Shown here piece by piece: positions 10,005 through 19,327 of a DNA stretch of 64,000 nt (the first letter of the stretch is position 1; every line of letters begins with the position of its first letter). The translations under genes and the position numbers were made by a program. This DNA comes from an uncultured Opitutia bacterium (lineage in GTDB: Bacteria > Verrucomicrobiota > Verrucomicrobiia > Opitutales > Opitutaceae): positions 1 through 64,000 of the forward strand of contig CAIKHO010000085.1 in NCBI GenBank assembly GCA_903827245.1, read 5' to 3'. The notes under the pieces were generated by a model. That model was given only the letters and a program-made list of their open reading frames with translations, was not told the DNA's origin and did no database searches.

Positions 10005-12509
10005 TTACTTGCGCCGGGTCGGGGGGACCAGGTTGTCCGCGAGCTGCTTCAATGCGGGGCTGGGCAGATCGACGTGAAACGCATCGCAGAGCGCGAGCAG
10101 GTCGGAAAGGGTGCCGGCCGTCAGATGCCGCAGGCTGCGCTCATCCGCTTTTTTTACGCATGACCGCAGTTGATCGCGCGCCGGTTCAAGCTGCTGACTG
10201 ATCGCCAGCGCCACCACGAGGTGAACGTGGTCGGACAACGACAGCGAACCTGCCTGGGACAGCTGGGCATTGACCCGGCCCATCGCCGCGGAAAAGGCGG
10301 CGGAGTTGCCACTGCTGGACGCGACCCCGGCCAGCATCACGCTGGCCGCGAGATCATCCCTGAATTCTGCCAGCACCGGGGCCAGCCGTTCCGCGACCTC
10401 AGGTTTTCCCATCTCGAGGTAATAGTTGGCCGCGTGCACGGCGGTTTCTGGCGCGGTCTGGTCGGGCGTGACCTCCCAGATCCTGATCTGCTGGCCTTCG
10501 AGTGCCGTGTGCTCCGGGAGCACGAAGGAGAGCGGCTGCAACCACGGAGGTGGCATGGGTTCGGCCAGTAGCTTCGCGATGAACGAGTCGGTGGGAAGTG
10601 GGCTTTCCGGAGGCTGGCCTCGGGCCAGTTTCACCAAGGCGAACTCGAAGGCATCCCAGGAAAAGAACACCACATGGGTGACCCCAAGGCGCCGGGCGAT
10701 CGCCTGGGCGGCCTCCGCCGTGGGCGCGGCAAACAGGGCTGCCGCGTTTTTGAGGCCCGAGGCATTCTCCCAATATAGTGTGCCCAAGCCCGAGAGCCCG
10801 CCCTGGTAAATCAGCTTGGAGCTGGAGTCCGGCGCGCTCGCCACCACCACGTTTTCATTGCCGGCACGCTGCCGCAGCCAATGGGCGACATCGCGTTGGG
10901 CCAGGAGCCGGATCTCCTCGCTGGTGAAGTCGCCGGCGGCGATCGTCCGCCGCACCGCGCTTACGGCTCCGGGCACCAGCAACAAGCCGCAGGCGACGGA
11001 CCACGCCATCACCACCGGGCGTTTTCCCTGACCCGGCGATTCGAGGGTCCGGAAAAAAACCGCCAGAGCCGGCACGGACATGGCAAAGGCCAGGCCCAGC
11101 CAGCGGACCTGCGACCAGCCCAGCAACAAGGTCAGCACGGCGGGAAGGACCGCTAGTCCAATCAGGGCTTTTGCCTCCGGTGGTGTCGCGCGGAGCAAAA
11201 CCAGCACGAGCGGGGGAACCAGCAAAAGCATCGGCGCGCACAGCCCGGTCACGTTCCAGCTGAAGTGCGACGAGACCAGGAAGCGGATCAGGCCCTGGAA
11301 TTCCGCGATGTAGTCCGTGTGCAGCCGCCAGACGAAGGGATCGGCGACGACAAAGGTCCGGGGCGAAGTGAGCACGAGCATGACGGGCAGGGCGGCAACC
11401 AATGCCGTCGCGGCCAGCCCGCGCGTGATTTCACGGCGGGAGAGGGAACGCAGTCCGCCGCAGATCGCCCGGGTACCGATCGCGAGGGCCTCGCCGGCTC
11501 CAACCAAGGCCAGGGCATAAAGCGGATGGTTGACCTCGAGGCGCAGGCCAAAGTTCGAAGGGAAGTACTCGATCAGGTAGGCGATGACGCTCGTGCCGCC
11601 CGCGACCAGCCCCCAGATCGGAAGCAGGCGACGATCCTGCATCCAGACGAGGCGAGCGGGCACTGTCCGAGCCAGCCAGGTCGCGGCCAGCAGGCCGAGC
11701 CCGACTCCAATCAGCACAGGGGTCTGCGTAGCGGCACTGATCCACAGGCCGGTCCCGGTCGCGATGGCCGATGCGATGAACCAGCGCCGAGTCGCGCGCT
11801 TTTCCTGCTGGTCTGGTGTGCCAGCGCCGGCCTGGCCGGTCGCCCCGGCGCGCGATCCACGGAACGATCCCAGGAGCATGAACAACACAGTGCCCATGCA
11901 GCAGAGATTCACGGCCGCGTGGTGGCCGGCGTGCCCAGGCACGAAATCGATATAAAAAGGATAGGTTGTCACGGCGCCGATCGCGGCGAGAGCTGCGGCC
12001 GCGGCGGAAAACCGCCGGATCAGCAACGGCACGAGCCCGAGCAGCAGCGCTGCGAACGACAGTGGTCCCGCGATCAGCGTGGCCCGTTCGACCGAGATCC
12101 CGATGGGCCGCCCGGACACCACATGGTCGAACCATGCCGTGACCGCCAGCCACCAATGCACGGGTGATGCCCAATGTACCTCGCGGCCCAATGGGGCGTT
12201 GTCATAGCCGACGTGGCGGATGCGCCACTCGCCCTTGGCGAACATCTCCTGGGTTTGCATGACCCAATGCGCGGTGTCGGCGGCCGACGCGGGCAGCACG
12301 AGCGATCGGCGGCCCGTCTCGTATCCGGTCGGCGAGCGCGGATCGATGGCGGGCGCGTTGACGGTAACGCCGTAGGCCGAGGTCACTTTCAAGGCATGCC
12401 GGATGACCACCGTGGAATCCCAGGCGGCATAGCCCGCCACCGCCCCCAGGACGACAAACCACAGGAGAAAGCGGAGCTTTCCACGCGAGGCCTTGGGGTT
12501 TCCGGTCAT
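10005..12509 (-). CDS. Large STT3-like (GT-C superfamily) integral membrane protein
   Basis: About 834 residues from the ATG at 12509, placed just before the first membrane helix (KLRFLLWFVVLGAVAGYAAW). The frame stays open upstream to 12638, but that extension is basic and low-complexity and I left it out. The first outer loop has DTAHWVMQTQEMF, then GYDNAPLGREVHW and SPVHWWL, recalling the STT3/AglB/PglB pattern of an acidic residue before a D..G..HW..P segment. A second loop has PGHAGHHAAVN (H193-H197), like the DHH region of STT3. Around ten or more helices are followed by a soluble C-terminal part of about 330 residues with helical, TPR-like pairs (NYYLEMGKPEVAERL). I infer a GT-C glycosyltransferase acting outside the inner membrane; the exact reaction is unknown. 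Its position beside three TMTC-like genes supports an envelope glycosylation theme. Confidence 0.7.
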   Translation of the reverse strand: MTGNPKASRGKLRFLLWFVVLGAVAGYAAWDSTVVIRHALKVTSAYGVTVNAPAIDPRSPTGYETGRRSLVLPASAADTAHWVMQTQEMFAKGEWRIRHVGYDNAPLGREVHWASPVHWWLAVTAWFDHVVSGRPIGISVERATLIAGPLSFAALLLGLVPLLIRRFSAAAAALAAIGAVTTYPFYIDFVPGHAGHHAAVNLCCMGTVLFMLLGSFRGSRAGATGQAGAGTPDQQEKRATRRWFIASAIATGTGLWISAATQTPVLIGVGLGLLAATWLARTVPARLVWMQDRRLLPIWGLVAGGTSVIAYLIEYFPSNFGLRLEVNHPLYALALVGAGEALAIGTRAICGGLRSLSRREITRGLAATALVAALPVMLVLTSPRTFVVADPFVWRLHTDYIAEFQGLIRFLVSSHFSWNVTGLCAPMLLLVPPLVLVLLRATPPEAKALIGLAVLPAVLTLLLGWSQVRWLGLAFAMSVPALAVFFRTLESPGQGKRPVVMAWSVACGLLLVPGAVSAVRRTIAAGDFTSEEIRLLAQRDVAHWLRQRAGNENVVVASAPDSSSKLIYQGGLSGLGTLYWENASGLKNAAALFAAPTAEAAQAIARRLGVTHVVFFSWDAFEFALVKLARGQPPESPLPTDSFIAKLLAEPMPPPWLQPLSFVLPEHTALEGQQIRIWEVTPDQTAPETAVHAANYYLEMGKPEVAERLAPVLAEFRDDLAASVMLAGVASSSGNSAAFSAAMGRVNAQLSQAGSLSLSDHVHLVVALAISQQLEPARDQLRSCVKKADERSLRHLTAGTLSDLLALCDAFHVDLPSPALKQLADNLVPPTRRK

Positions 12510-12801
12510 TAGCAGCGGATGCTGTTTGCGCCCCGCGGCAGCCTCAAGGCTCTTTCGGTGCGGCCGTGCGTCGGACCGTTGCCGTTTCTCGGATGGATGC
12601 GGCTTCCCTTTCCCTGCAACTTCTGGAGGCGCATGCACGTCCTGCGAATATCTGCTTTACCCATGAGTCCTGCGGCCTTGTCCTATCCTCTTACCCAGTT
12701 TCCGGGCGGTGTCTCACACGGGCGACACGTCTGACCGGACTGAAAGGCGCAAACCTCGCCAAGTCGGATTTTCCGGTGCACCCACCCAAACCCCACCCTT
12801 A
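12510..12801. other. Divergent intergenic region between STT3-like gene and symporter gene
   Basis: About 290 bp separating two divergently transcribed genes, so it must contain two promoters. I see no clear sigma-70 consensus, hairpin or repeat. Open frames extend into it from both sides but look non-coding (proline/arginine-rich, no conserved features). Confidence 0.45.
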
Positions 12802-14832
12802 ATGATTTACGGCAGCCTTCACCTCATCGACGTCGTCATCATCCTTCTCTACCTCGGAGCGGTCGTTTACATTGGTGTGCGGGCGTCGAAGGGAACGGGT
12901 TCGGAAGACGGCTTCTTCCTTGCGGGACGCAAGCTGGGCAAGCTTTACCAGTTTTTCCTCAATTTCGGCAATGCCACGGAACCGCAGGGCGCAGTGAGCA
13001 CGGCGAGCTTCGTCTACCAGCAGGGCGCACCGGGGTCGTGGCTCTCGTTCCAGACGGTGTTCATGAATCCGTACTTCTGGTTCATGAACGTGTGGTTCCG
13101 CCGGGTGCGGCTCACGACGCTGGCGGATCTGTTCGAGGATCGGTTTGCGAGCCGCGGGCTGAGCATGTTCTACGCGCTGTTCCAGATTCTCGTGGCCTGT
13201 GTGTTCCTGGGCTTCAGCAACGTCACCGCCTACAAGATCGCTTCGTCCCTGGTGGTGAAGCCTGATGCCTCCTGGACGGCCTCCGACCGTGCCGCGGTTG
13301 AGGGCTACCGCCAGCTCAAGCAGCTCGAAAAGGACAACTCTGCCGGCAAGTTGGCGCCGGACATGACGACGCAGCTGGATCTGCTCCGCGACCGCAATGC
13401 CCGCGGCGAGCTGCACAGCTACATCACGCTGCTCGATGACGTGACATTTTACACCGTGTTTGCCGTGGTGGTCGGCACCTACATCGTGCTCGGCGGCATG
13501 GCGGCGGCAGCGGTCAACGAAGGCCTGCAGAGCATCCTCATCATTGTCTTTTCGGCCCTGCTCATTCCCACGGGCCTGCGCGCGATTGGCGGCTGGCACG
13601 CCCTCAGCCAGAAGGTTCCGGCCCGGATGTTTGACCTGCTGGGAGCAAGCGGCACGGACCAGTTCTCGATCTGGGCGCTCGGCGGCATCCTGCTGGTGAG
13701 CATCGTCCAGAATGCCGGGCTGAGCCACAACATGGGCATCTGCGGCTCGGCCAAGAACGAGTTTGCGGCGCGCACCGGCGTGTCGGGCAATTATTTGAAA
13801 CGCCTCATGATCATCATGTGGGCCTTTGCCGGGCTGATCGCGGTGGCGCTGTTTGGCATGGGCGGCCTCTCGGATCCGGACGCGGCTTGGGGTGCGATGT
13901 CCAACCAGTTGCTCGGTCCCGGCCTGATCGGCCTAATGCTGGCGGGCGTGCTGGCGGGCACGATGTCGACGCTCGCCGCCAAGGCGCTCGCGATTTCATC
14001 CCTCTTTGTGCGGAATGTCTTCCGCCAGATCTGGCCCGGCATCACGCAGACCCAGGGCGTGTTCTACGCCCGCTGCACCATCGTGGCCATCCTCGCGTTG
14101 GGGACGCTGGCTGCGCTGCAGATGGGCAGTTTTTTCTCGATCATCAACATCGTGCTCACGGTGAACATTCCCTTCGGCGCGGCCGTGCTGATGACGTACT
14201 GGTGGCGGCGGATCACGGCGCCCGCGGTTTGGTGCTGCGTGATCCTCTCGACGCTGGCGATCATCGTCATCCCGTGGACGGCCTCGAAGTTCACGGCGCT
14301 GAGGACGAGCCCGGCGCTCACCCAGATGAGCCAGAAGGCCGGGACCGGCATTTACTTCGGCTCCGTGGTTCACCAGCGCGAAAACGACCTTTCGAGCCCG
14401 CTCGTTGCGGCCGGCGGCCTCAACCGTTTCAACTTCGAGGCGTGGGCCTTGGACAAGGCCGGCCTCGGCATGACTGCGCTCACCCCGAATCAGCGACTGA
14501 CCGCGCAGTTCTTCTTTGACGGGCTGTTCCCTTTTGTGGTCATCGTCCTCGTCAGCCTGGTGACGAGGCATGCCGATCCGGTGCGCGTGGCCGTGTTTTA
14601 CGGGAAGATGAAGACGCCGGTGGGGGCGACCCCGGAACTCGAGGCGGCCGCGATGGCGGAGACCACAAGCAATCCCATGCGTTTTGAACACACCAAGCTG
14701 GTGCCCGGTTCGAACTGGGAATTTTGCAAATGGGACCGGGTGGACGCGATCGGCTTCATCATCTGTTTTGCCCTGTCGGCCGTGATCATCGGCTTCTTCA
14801 TCGGTGCGCTGCGGATGGCTGCCGCGGGATGA
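12802..14832 (+). CDS. Sodium:solute symporter (SSS family)
   Basis: Inner-membrane sodium-coupled carrier of 676 residues, probably for a sugar or sugar acid. The ATG at 12802 directly precedes the first helix (LHLIDVVIILLYLGAVVYIG). Family marks visible include the early FFLAGRKLG segment and a GNATEPQGAVSTASF stretch in the position of the sodium-site region. There are about 13 hydrophobic segments, with a hydrophilic insert of roughly 60 residues around residues 150-215 and another before the last helices. Its stop overlaps the start of the downstream oxidoreductase gene (ATGA), so the two are translationally coupled and the oxidoreductase probably acts on the imported substrate. Confidence 0.9.
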   Translation: MIYGSLHLIDVVIILLYLGAVVYIGVRASKGTGSEDGFFLAGRKLGKLYQFFLNFGNATEPQGAVSTASFVYQQGAPGSWLSFQTVFMNPYFWFMNVWFRRVRLTTLADLFEDRFASRGLSMFYALFQILVACVFLGFSNVTAYKIASSLVVKPDASWTASDRAAVEGYRQLKQLEKDNSAGKLAPDMTTQLDLLRDRNARGELHSYITLLDDVTFYTVFAVVVGTYIVLGGMAAAAVNEGLQSILIIVFSALLIPTGLRAIGGWHALSQKVPARMFDLLGASGTDQFSIWALGGILLVSIVQNAGLSHNMGICGSAKNEFAARTGVSGNYLKRLMIIMWAFAGLIAVALFGMGGLSDPDAAWGAMSNQLLGPGLIGLMLAGVLAGTMSTLAAKALAISSLFVRNVFRQIWPGITQTQGVFYARCTIVAILALGTLAALQMGSFFSIINIVLTVNIPFGAAVLMTYWWRRITAPAVWCCVILSTLAIIVIPWTASKFTALRTSPALTQMSQKAGTGIYFGSVVHQRENDLSSPLVAAGGLNRFNFEAWALDKAGLGMTALTPNQRLTAQFFFDGLFPFVVIVLVSLVTRHADPVRVAVFYGKMKTPVGATPELEAAAMAETTSNPMRFEHTKLVPGSNWEFCKWDRVDAIGFIICFALSAVIIGFFIGALRMAAAG

Positions 14833-16058
14833 GTGCGGATGACTCCAGCCCGGCCATGGGCGATTGGTCCGGCCTGCCTGCGACGACGGCTCCGGCCCGG
14901 GTGGCCCTGATCGGCATCTCCGGCTACGGCAGCATTTACCTGCAACTGGTGCGCGAGCTGCGGGAGCGCGGGGCGATCAGGCTGGTCGCGGCCGTGATCA
15001 TTAATCCGACGGAGGAGGCGGAGAACGTCCGCGAACTGCAGGCGAAGGGCTGCGTGATTTACTCCGACTACGAGGAGATGCTGCGTCGGCATGGAGGCGA
15101 GATCGATCTCTGCCTGATCCCCACGGGCATCCAGTGGCACGCGCGCATGACGATCGCCGCCCTGCGCGCGGGGATGAACGTCCTGATCGAAAAGCCTCTC
15201 GCGGGCTCTCTCGCGGACGTGCACGCCATCCGTGCGGCCGAGCGTGCGGCGGCCCGGTTTGTGGCTGTGGGGTTCCAGGATGTCTACACACCGGGGACCC
15301 GCTGGCTGAAGCAGCAGTTGCTGGAGGGTGCCATCGGTCGCGTGCAATCGATCCGCGTGCTCGGCTTGTGGCCCCGCCCGGCGGCCTATTACACGCGCAA
15401 CAACTGGACAGGCCGACTGCAGGCCGGCGGCGTCGCGGTGCTCGATTCGCCGCTGAACAACGCCTTCGGGCATTTCGTGAACCTCGCCCTTTATTTCTCG
15501 GGCGGGAGCGCCTCCGGGGTGGCCACCGCGAGCAAGGTGGAGGCGGATCTTTTCCGGGCACATGCCATCGAGAGCTTTGACACTGCCGTCGTCCGGGCCC
15601 GCGCCGGTGCGGTGGCGCTGTGGTTCGGCTTCACCCACTGCTGCCGCGAGCTGGTCAATCCCGAGATCGTGATCGAGGGCTCATCCGGTTCTGCCGTCTG
15701 GTCGTATGAAAAAATCTGTACGATCCGGCCTGCGGGCGGGCCGGATCGCACCCATCCGCTGCCGGCCTCGATCGATACCCGGCGGGTCATGCTTGCGCAG
15801 GTCCTGCGCCGTCTCGGCGATTCTTCCACGGCGGTCTGCACGACCGCGATGGCCGAGCCCCACACGGCCTTGATCGAGGCCGTCCACGCTGCGGCTACTG
15901 TGCGTAATTTTTCGCCTGACCTCATCGAGTGGATCACGCTGCCCGGGGCGACGTCGCCGGTGCCCGCGGTCCGCGGGCTGGAAGCCGCGATGAAGACGGC
16001 CGGACAGCAGCAGCGGCTGCTGCGGGAAATCGGGTTTCCTGGCGCTGGATCAGTTTGA
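14829..16058 (+). CDS. Gfo/Idh/MocA family NAD(P)-dependent oxidoreductase
   Basis: 409-residue cytoplasmic dehydrogenase of the glucose-fructose oxidoreductase/inositol dehydrogenase family. An N-terminal Rossmann segment (RVALIGISGYGSIY) is followed by a beta-strand with IINPTEEAENV, and by the family signature EKPLAGS around residue 120, whose lysine is normally catalytic. The C-terminal half has the alpha/beta domain that binds the sugar. The start ATG at 14829 overlaps the symporter stop codon by 4 bp, which argues against longer upstream starts. Coupling to the symporter and proximity to a rhamnose mutarotase suggest oxidation of a monosaccharide; the substrate is not determined. Confidence 0.9.
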   Translation: MSADDSSPAMGDWSGLPATTAPARVALIGISGYGSIYLQLVRELRERGAIRLVAAVIINPTEEAENVRELQAKGCVIYSDYEEMLRRHGGEIDLCLIPTGIQWHARMTIAALRAGMNVLIEKPLAGSLADVHAIRAAERAAARFVAVGFQDVYTPGTRWLKQQLLEGAIGRVQSIRVLGLWPRPAAYYTRNNWTGRLQAGGVAVLDSPLNNAFGHFVNLALYFSGGSASGVATASKVEADLFRAHAIESFDTAVVRARAGAVALWFGFTHCCRELVNPEIVIEGSSGSAVWSYEKICTIRPAGGPDRTHPLPASIDTRRVMLAQVLRRLGDSSTAVCTTAMAEPHTALIEAVHAAATVRNFSPDLIEWITLPGATSPVPAVRGLEAAMKTAGQQQRLLREIGFPGAGSV

Positions 16059-16065
16059 GGTGCAC

Positions 16066-16142
16066 GTAGGCCGCGAGCTCGCTCGCGCTCCCGGCGGGGA
16101 TCTACAATTGAGCCTCAGAGCGCCTGCAAGCAGGCGGCCTAC
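16066..16142. repeat. REP-like cruciform palindrome (about 77 bp)
   Basis: Outer 9-bp inverted arms GTAGGCCGC (16066-16074) and GCGGCCTAC (16134-16142) enclose two inner hairpins, GCGAG-ctcg-CTCGC-like and CGCCTG-caag-CAGGCG. The element therefore folds as a three-way junction. It sits between the oxidoreductase and the mutarotase gene and shares the GCCTGCAAGCAGGC core with the element at 20391-20456. Confidence 0.8.
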
Positions 16143-16220
16143 CGGTAAAAGTACCCGCCGCCGTTTCCATTGGGTGTTGCCATGGCCGTCTGATCCGATG
16201 GGCTTCGGGCTGATTTCACC

Positions 16221-16535
16221 ATGATCCGAAAAGCCTTTGTCATGAGCGTGCACCCCGGCCAGGAGGCCGAGTATGCCCGGCGTCACCATCCCATCTGGAC
16301 CGAGCTCGCAACCGTGCTCAAGTCGCACGGCGTGCATAATTATTCCATTTTCCTCCATCCGGAGACCCGCCAGCTTTTCGCCTACGTCGAGATCGAGGAC
16401 GAGGCCCGCTGGGCGGCCATCGCCAAGACCGAGGTCTGCCAGCGCTGGTGGAAACACATGGGCGATATCATGCCGGGCAACGCGGACCACAGCCCGGTGG
16501 CGCGGGATTTGCCCGAGGTGTTTCACCTCGATTGA
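16221..16535 (+). CDS. rhaM: L-rhamnose mutarotase
   Basis: 104-residue cytoplasmic enzyme interconverting the alpha and beta anomers of L-rhamnose (family members can also act on L-fucose). It aligns by eye over its whole length with E. coli RhaM: MIRKAFVM start, RRHHPIW with the catalytic His22, HNYSIFL with Tyr41, and CQRWWKHM with Trp76. The final DSPV-like ([15 protein letters not shown]) end also matches. Length is exactly that of the family. Upstream genes on the same strand are the symporter and dehydrogenase, so the set may import and process a 6-deoxyhexose. Confidence 0.95.
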   Translation: MIRKAFVMSVHPGQEAEYARRHHPIWTELATVLKSHGVHNYSIFLHPETRQLFAYVEIEDEARWAAIAKTEVCQRWWKHMGDIMPGNADHSPVARDLPEVFHLD

Positions 16536-16574
16536 GGGGTTTCGGTCCCGGACCAGAGAAAGATTGAGCGGGCG

Positions 16575-18749
16575 TCACGGCAGGCGATGCAGGCCCTCGG
16601 CGCGCACGACCCACGTGCCGTCGTGGGGAAAACCCGGCGCTGGTGCGGCGATGCCGTCTAGAGAAGGCTGATCCCATCCGGCGGCCATCATGGCCACGGC
16701 GGCGAGGAGAGCGCCATTGGCAGGCAGATAAACCGGCAAGTCGCCGCGCTGCGGGCAGTGCCCGTTCGGCGTGTAATGGTTGTTCGGGCCGTCCTTGAGC
16801 AGGATGCTGACCGCGTCGGCCGGTCTTCCGAGGCGCGCGGCCGTCATGGCGATCATCGGGTAGTCCCAGCCCCAGATCTTCGTCTCCCAGTCCCACGTTG
16901 CCAGTGTCGCATCGAGCGTGCGGCTCATGACGGCCCGGTCCACGCCGTCGCCCGGAAGCATCCCGAGCGCCATCAGGAACGACGGATGATCGTGCCGGCT
17001 GTCCTTATTGTCCCAGGTGTCGGGATGTGATTCGAGCGCCACGTAGCGACCATCTTTCCGGGGCAACGGCGCCAGGTGCGTCCGCATCCGCTCCCATTCC
17101 GGGTCACGCGTCATGCCGAGGTGCTCGCGCCACTGTTGCGCGATTTCCAGCCCGCGGGCCCAATAACTGAGCTCGAATGTGGGATTCATGCTGGTGGCCT
17201 GGTCGTAAATCTCCTGGGCGATCCAGAGGGGCGGACCGAGCACATAGCAGCCGCGCGCTTGATCCCAATGCAGCATCGACGCCATGCAGTCCGCGCTTTC
17301 GAGCACGAGGTCGCGGTAGCGGGCGAGGGTGGCGGGCGTCGGATCGTTGCGGTAGAGCAACTCCGCGAGATGGATGACGTGCGGCTGGTTCCAGACGATG
17401 AGCGGGTTGCCGCCCGGACTCTCGCGGCCGTCGGGGCCGATCATCTTGGGCCAGCGTGCGCCGCGCAGCCCGCGTTCCTGTGCAAGCGTGCGTGCGACCG
17501 GCAGCGATTTTACGTACCACGCCAGGTTTTTATCCAGGAACTCCCCGCGGCCCCACAGCGCGAAATGCGCGGTATGCCACCAGATCATCTCGGTGTGATG
17601 CTTTCCGTACCAGGTGCTGTTGGTCAGCCCGCTCTCCTGCGGCGGAAAATCGCCCGCGAACTGGATCGCGGTCAAGTACTGCGAGAGCACCACGCGCCGC
17701 TCGAGCTCTGCGGCCCTGGGGTCGGTGCTGCCCGAGAAGTCGATCGCTCCGCCGCTCTGCCAGAATTTCTCCCAGTGGACGGCGCTGGCCGTGCGAATGT
17801 CCGTCGCCGTGGAAACCGGGCCCACGCCCGGCGACGCAGCTTCGGGCGCGGCGGCAAAGGACACGGTGAACTCGAGGACGCTGCCTGTGCCCGGCCTGAT
17901 CCGGAAGGCATGCGGTCCGGTCCGATCGATGCGGAGCGAACCGCTGGACGCGAGGTTGACCTTGTACGCCGAGGCATCGCGGGTGTGGAGCAGGCGCAGG
18001 CCGTGCTCGTCCTGGCCGGCCACGTCCGTCGTGTGTGACCCGGGCTCCGACCAATCGAGGTCCGGATTGTTCTTGGTCTTGATGTCGTGCCCGCGCGGCA
18101 GGGCGAGCTGCACGCCGAGGCGATCGCCGGCCAGCAGGGGTGATTCAATCCGCACGGACAATGCGTCGTGACCGGGGTCGCAGGCGACCGTCACTTTCAC
18201 CGGGGCACCGTCCAAGGTGTAGCTGCTGGTGATCAGGCCCGACCAGAGATCCAGTGTCTGGCTGATGTCATGAATATCACCGGGCGCGAAATTCCGCCCG
18301 CCGGCCGGGTGGTAATCGAGTGCGAGCCGGGGCAGCGGCATGTCCTGGGGATTCTCGCGCAGCCACATGCCCGCCGGTCCATTCTGGTTGGTCGGATAGC
18401 CGAGGGTTTTCCCATAGGCAGTGAATGGCTGGTTGGCATCGGATAGCTGGTAGCCGGCGGGATTCGGGTTCTCGTGCCACGCCCATCGCGCGAGGGTCTC
18501 GAGCGGAATGCCGTTTTGGTGATAGAAGTCCCCGAACGTCTGCAGTCCCGTCAGGTCCGCAGTGAAGGCGAACTGCCCGTTGCCGACGGAAAGCGGGGCC
18601 CAAGGGTCGACCTGGGTGACGTGCGGATTGTGGCGTGTGACCAGATCGTGACGGTCGATCGGCTGGCTTCCGGCCGCAAAGGCAGTTCCAGCGAGCAGGG
18701 TGGCGGCAAGGAGGCCCCGCATAAACCCCGGGCGAGGGAGGGGTGACAT
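16575..18749 (-). CDS. Secreted glycoside hydrolase-like protein, six-hairpin (alpha/alpha)6 type
   Basis: About 724 residues with an N-terminal signal peptide (MRGLLAATLLAGTAFA, cut near AAGS). I chose the ATG at 18749; ATG 18722 is equally possible. The N-terminal half is beta-rich (NPHVTQVDPWAPLSVGNGQF), and the C-terminal half is helical with HHTEMIWWHTAHFALWGR, IVWNQPHVIHLAELLYR and a terminal CPQRGDLPVYLPANGALL. This two-domain layout resembles clan GH-L and related families (GH65, GH95 and others) whose catalytic domain is an (alpha/alpha)6 barrel. I do not recognise a specific GH family or substrate; HTEMIWWH carries acidic and His residues that could lie in the active site. Neighbouring rhaM suggests a rhamnose- or fucose-containing glycan. 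Confidence 0.75.
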   Translation of the reverse strand: MSPLPRPGFMRGLLAATLLAGTAFAAGSQPIDRHDLVTRHNPHVTQVDPWAPLSVGNGQFAFTADLTGLQTFGDFYHQNGIPLETLARWAWHENPNPAGYQLSDANQPFTAYGKTLGYPTNQNGPAGMWLRENPQDMPLPRLALDYHPAGGRNFAPGDIHDISQTLDLWSGLITSSYTLDGAPVKVTVACDPGHDALSVRIESPLLAGDRLGVQLALPRGHDIKTKNNPDLDWSEPGSHTTDVAGQDEHGLRLLHTRDASAYKVNLASSGSLRIDRTGPHAFRIRPGTGSVLEFTVSFAAAPEAASPGVGPVSTATDIRTASAVHWEKFWQSGGAIDFSGSTDPRAAELERRVVLSQYLTAIQFAGDFPPQESGLTNSTWYGKHHTEMIWWHTAHFALWGRGEFLDKNLAWYVKSLPVARTLAQERGLRGARWPKMIGPDGRESPGGNPLIVWNQPHVIHLAELLYRNDPTPATLARYRDLVLESADCMASMLHWDQARGCYVLGPPLWIAQEIYDQATSMNPTFELSYWARGLEIAQQWREHLGMTRDPEWERMRTHLAPLPRKDGRYVALESHPDTWDNKDSRHDHPSFLMALGMLPGDGVDRAVMSRTLDATLATWDWETKIWGWDYPMIAMTAARLGRPADAVSILLKDGPNNHYTPNGHCPQRGDLPVYLPANGALLAAVAMMAAGWDQPSLDGIAAPAPGFPHDGTWVVRAEGLHRLP

Positions 18750-18794
18750 GAGCCGCAGCTTGCACCGCGGGCGGCGCGGAGGCAAACTCTCTGC

Positions 18795-19175
18795 ATGGTC
18801 AAAAAACTCCTCCACACCCGGATGCGCGTGAACGACATCGAGCGCACCGTGAAGTTTTACGAGCAGGCCCTCGAGCTGAAGGTGGCCCGCCGCAGCGTTT
18901 CGCCCCGCGGCGCCCAGATCGTGTTCCTCGCCACGCCGAACAGCGACGAGGAGATCGAGATCTGCCAGCTGCCCAACAGCCCGAGTGTGCAGGTGCAGCC
19001 GGACCTGATGCACCTGGCCTTCGAGGTCGAAGACCTGGGCACCTTCACCGCGCAACTGGAGAAGAAGGGCTACAAGCTCAGCGACGGGCCGACCAAGACC
19101 GGCAGCGGCTCGGTCATCGCCTTCATCGACGCGCCCGAGGGCTACGAGGTCGAGTTGATCCAGCGGGCGAAGTAA
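18795..19175 (+). CDS. VOC family protein, glyoxalase I-like
   Basis: 126-residue cytoplasmic metalloenzyme of the vicinal oxygen chelate superfamily, two beta-alpha-beta-beta-beta modules. The four metal ligands of lactoylglutathione lyase are in place: His7 (LLHTRMRV), Glu55 (IEICQL), His73 (LMHLAFEV) and Glu120 (YEVELIQ). The sequence RVNDIERTVKFYEQAL is also typical of GloA. It probably detoxifies methylglyoxal produced during sugar catabolism, though the thiol cofactor in this lineage is unknown. It is transcribed divergently from the glycoside hydrolase, with 45 bp between them. Confidence 0.85.
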   Translation: MVKKLLHTRMRVNDIERTVKFYEQALELKVARRSVSPRGAQIVFLATPNSDEEIEICQLPNSPSVQVQPDLMHLAFEVEDLGTFTAQLEKKGYKLSDGPTKTGSGSVIAFIDAPEGYEVELIQRAK

Positions 19176-19209
19176 ACGTGCCGGGCTGATACCCGTGCCC
19201 GTGGGCAAA

Positions 19210-19284
19210 GGTGGCCGCCGACCTCCGGGCGGCGGATTCCGAATGGCAATGCGTCAGACCGTCGCCCGGAGGTCGGCGGCCACC
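19210..19284. repeat. REP-like palindrome with perfect 22-bp arms
   Basis: Perfect 22-bp inverted arms (19210-19231 and 19263-19284, starting GGTGGCCGCCGACC) separated by 31 nt. Each arm can also fold on its own. It lies directly after the glyoxalase-like gene in a convergent intergenic region and could also serve as a transcription barrier, but there is no T-run. Confidence 0.88.
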
Positions 19285-19327
19285 CTGCGGATCTGGACCT
19301 AAACCAACCAACGGGACGGTTAGAGCA

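Noticed and set aside
12510-12638. N-terminal extension of the STT3-like protein
   Set aside because: The extra 43 residues are basic and low-complexity, and the ATG at 12509 sits correctly before the first membrane helix.
18750-19208. N-terminal extension of the glycoside hydrolase to 19208
   Set aside because: It overlaps the well-supported glyoxalase-like gene in antisense and would bury the signal peptide inside the protein.
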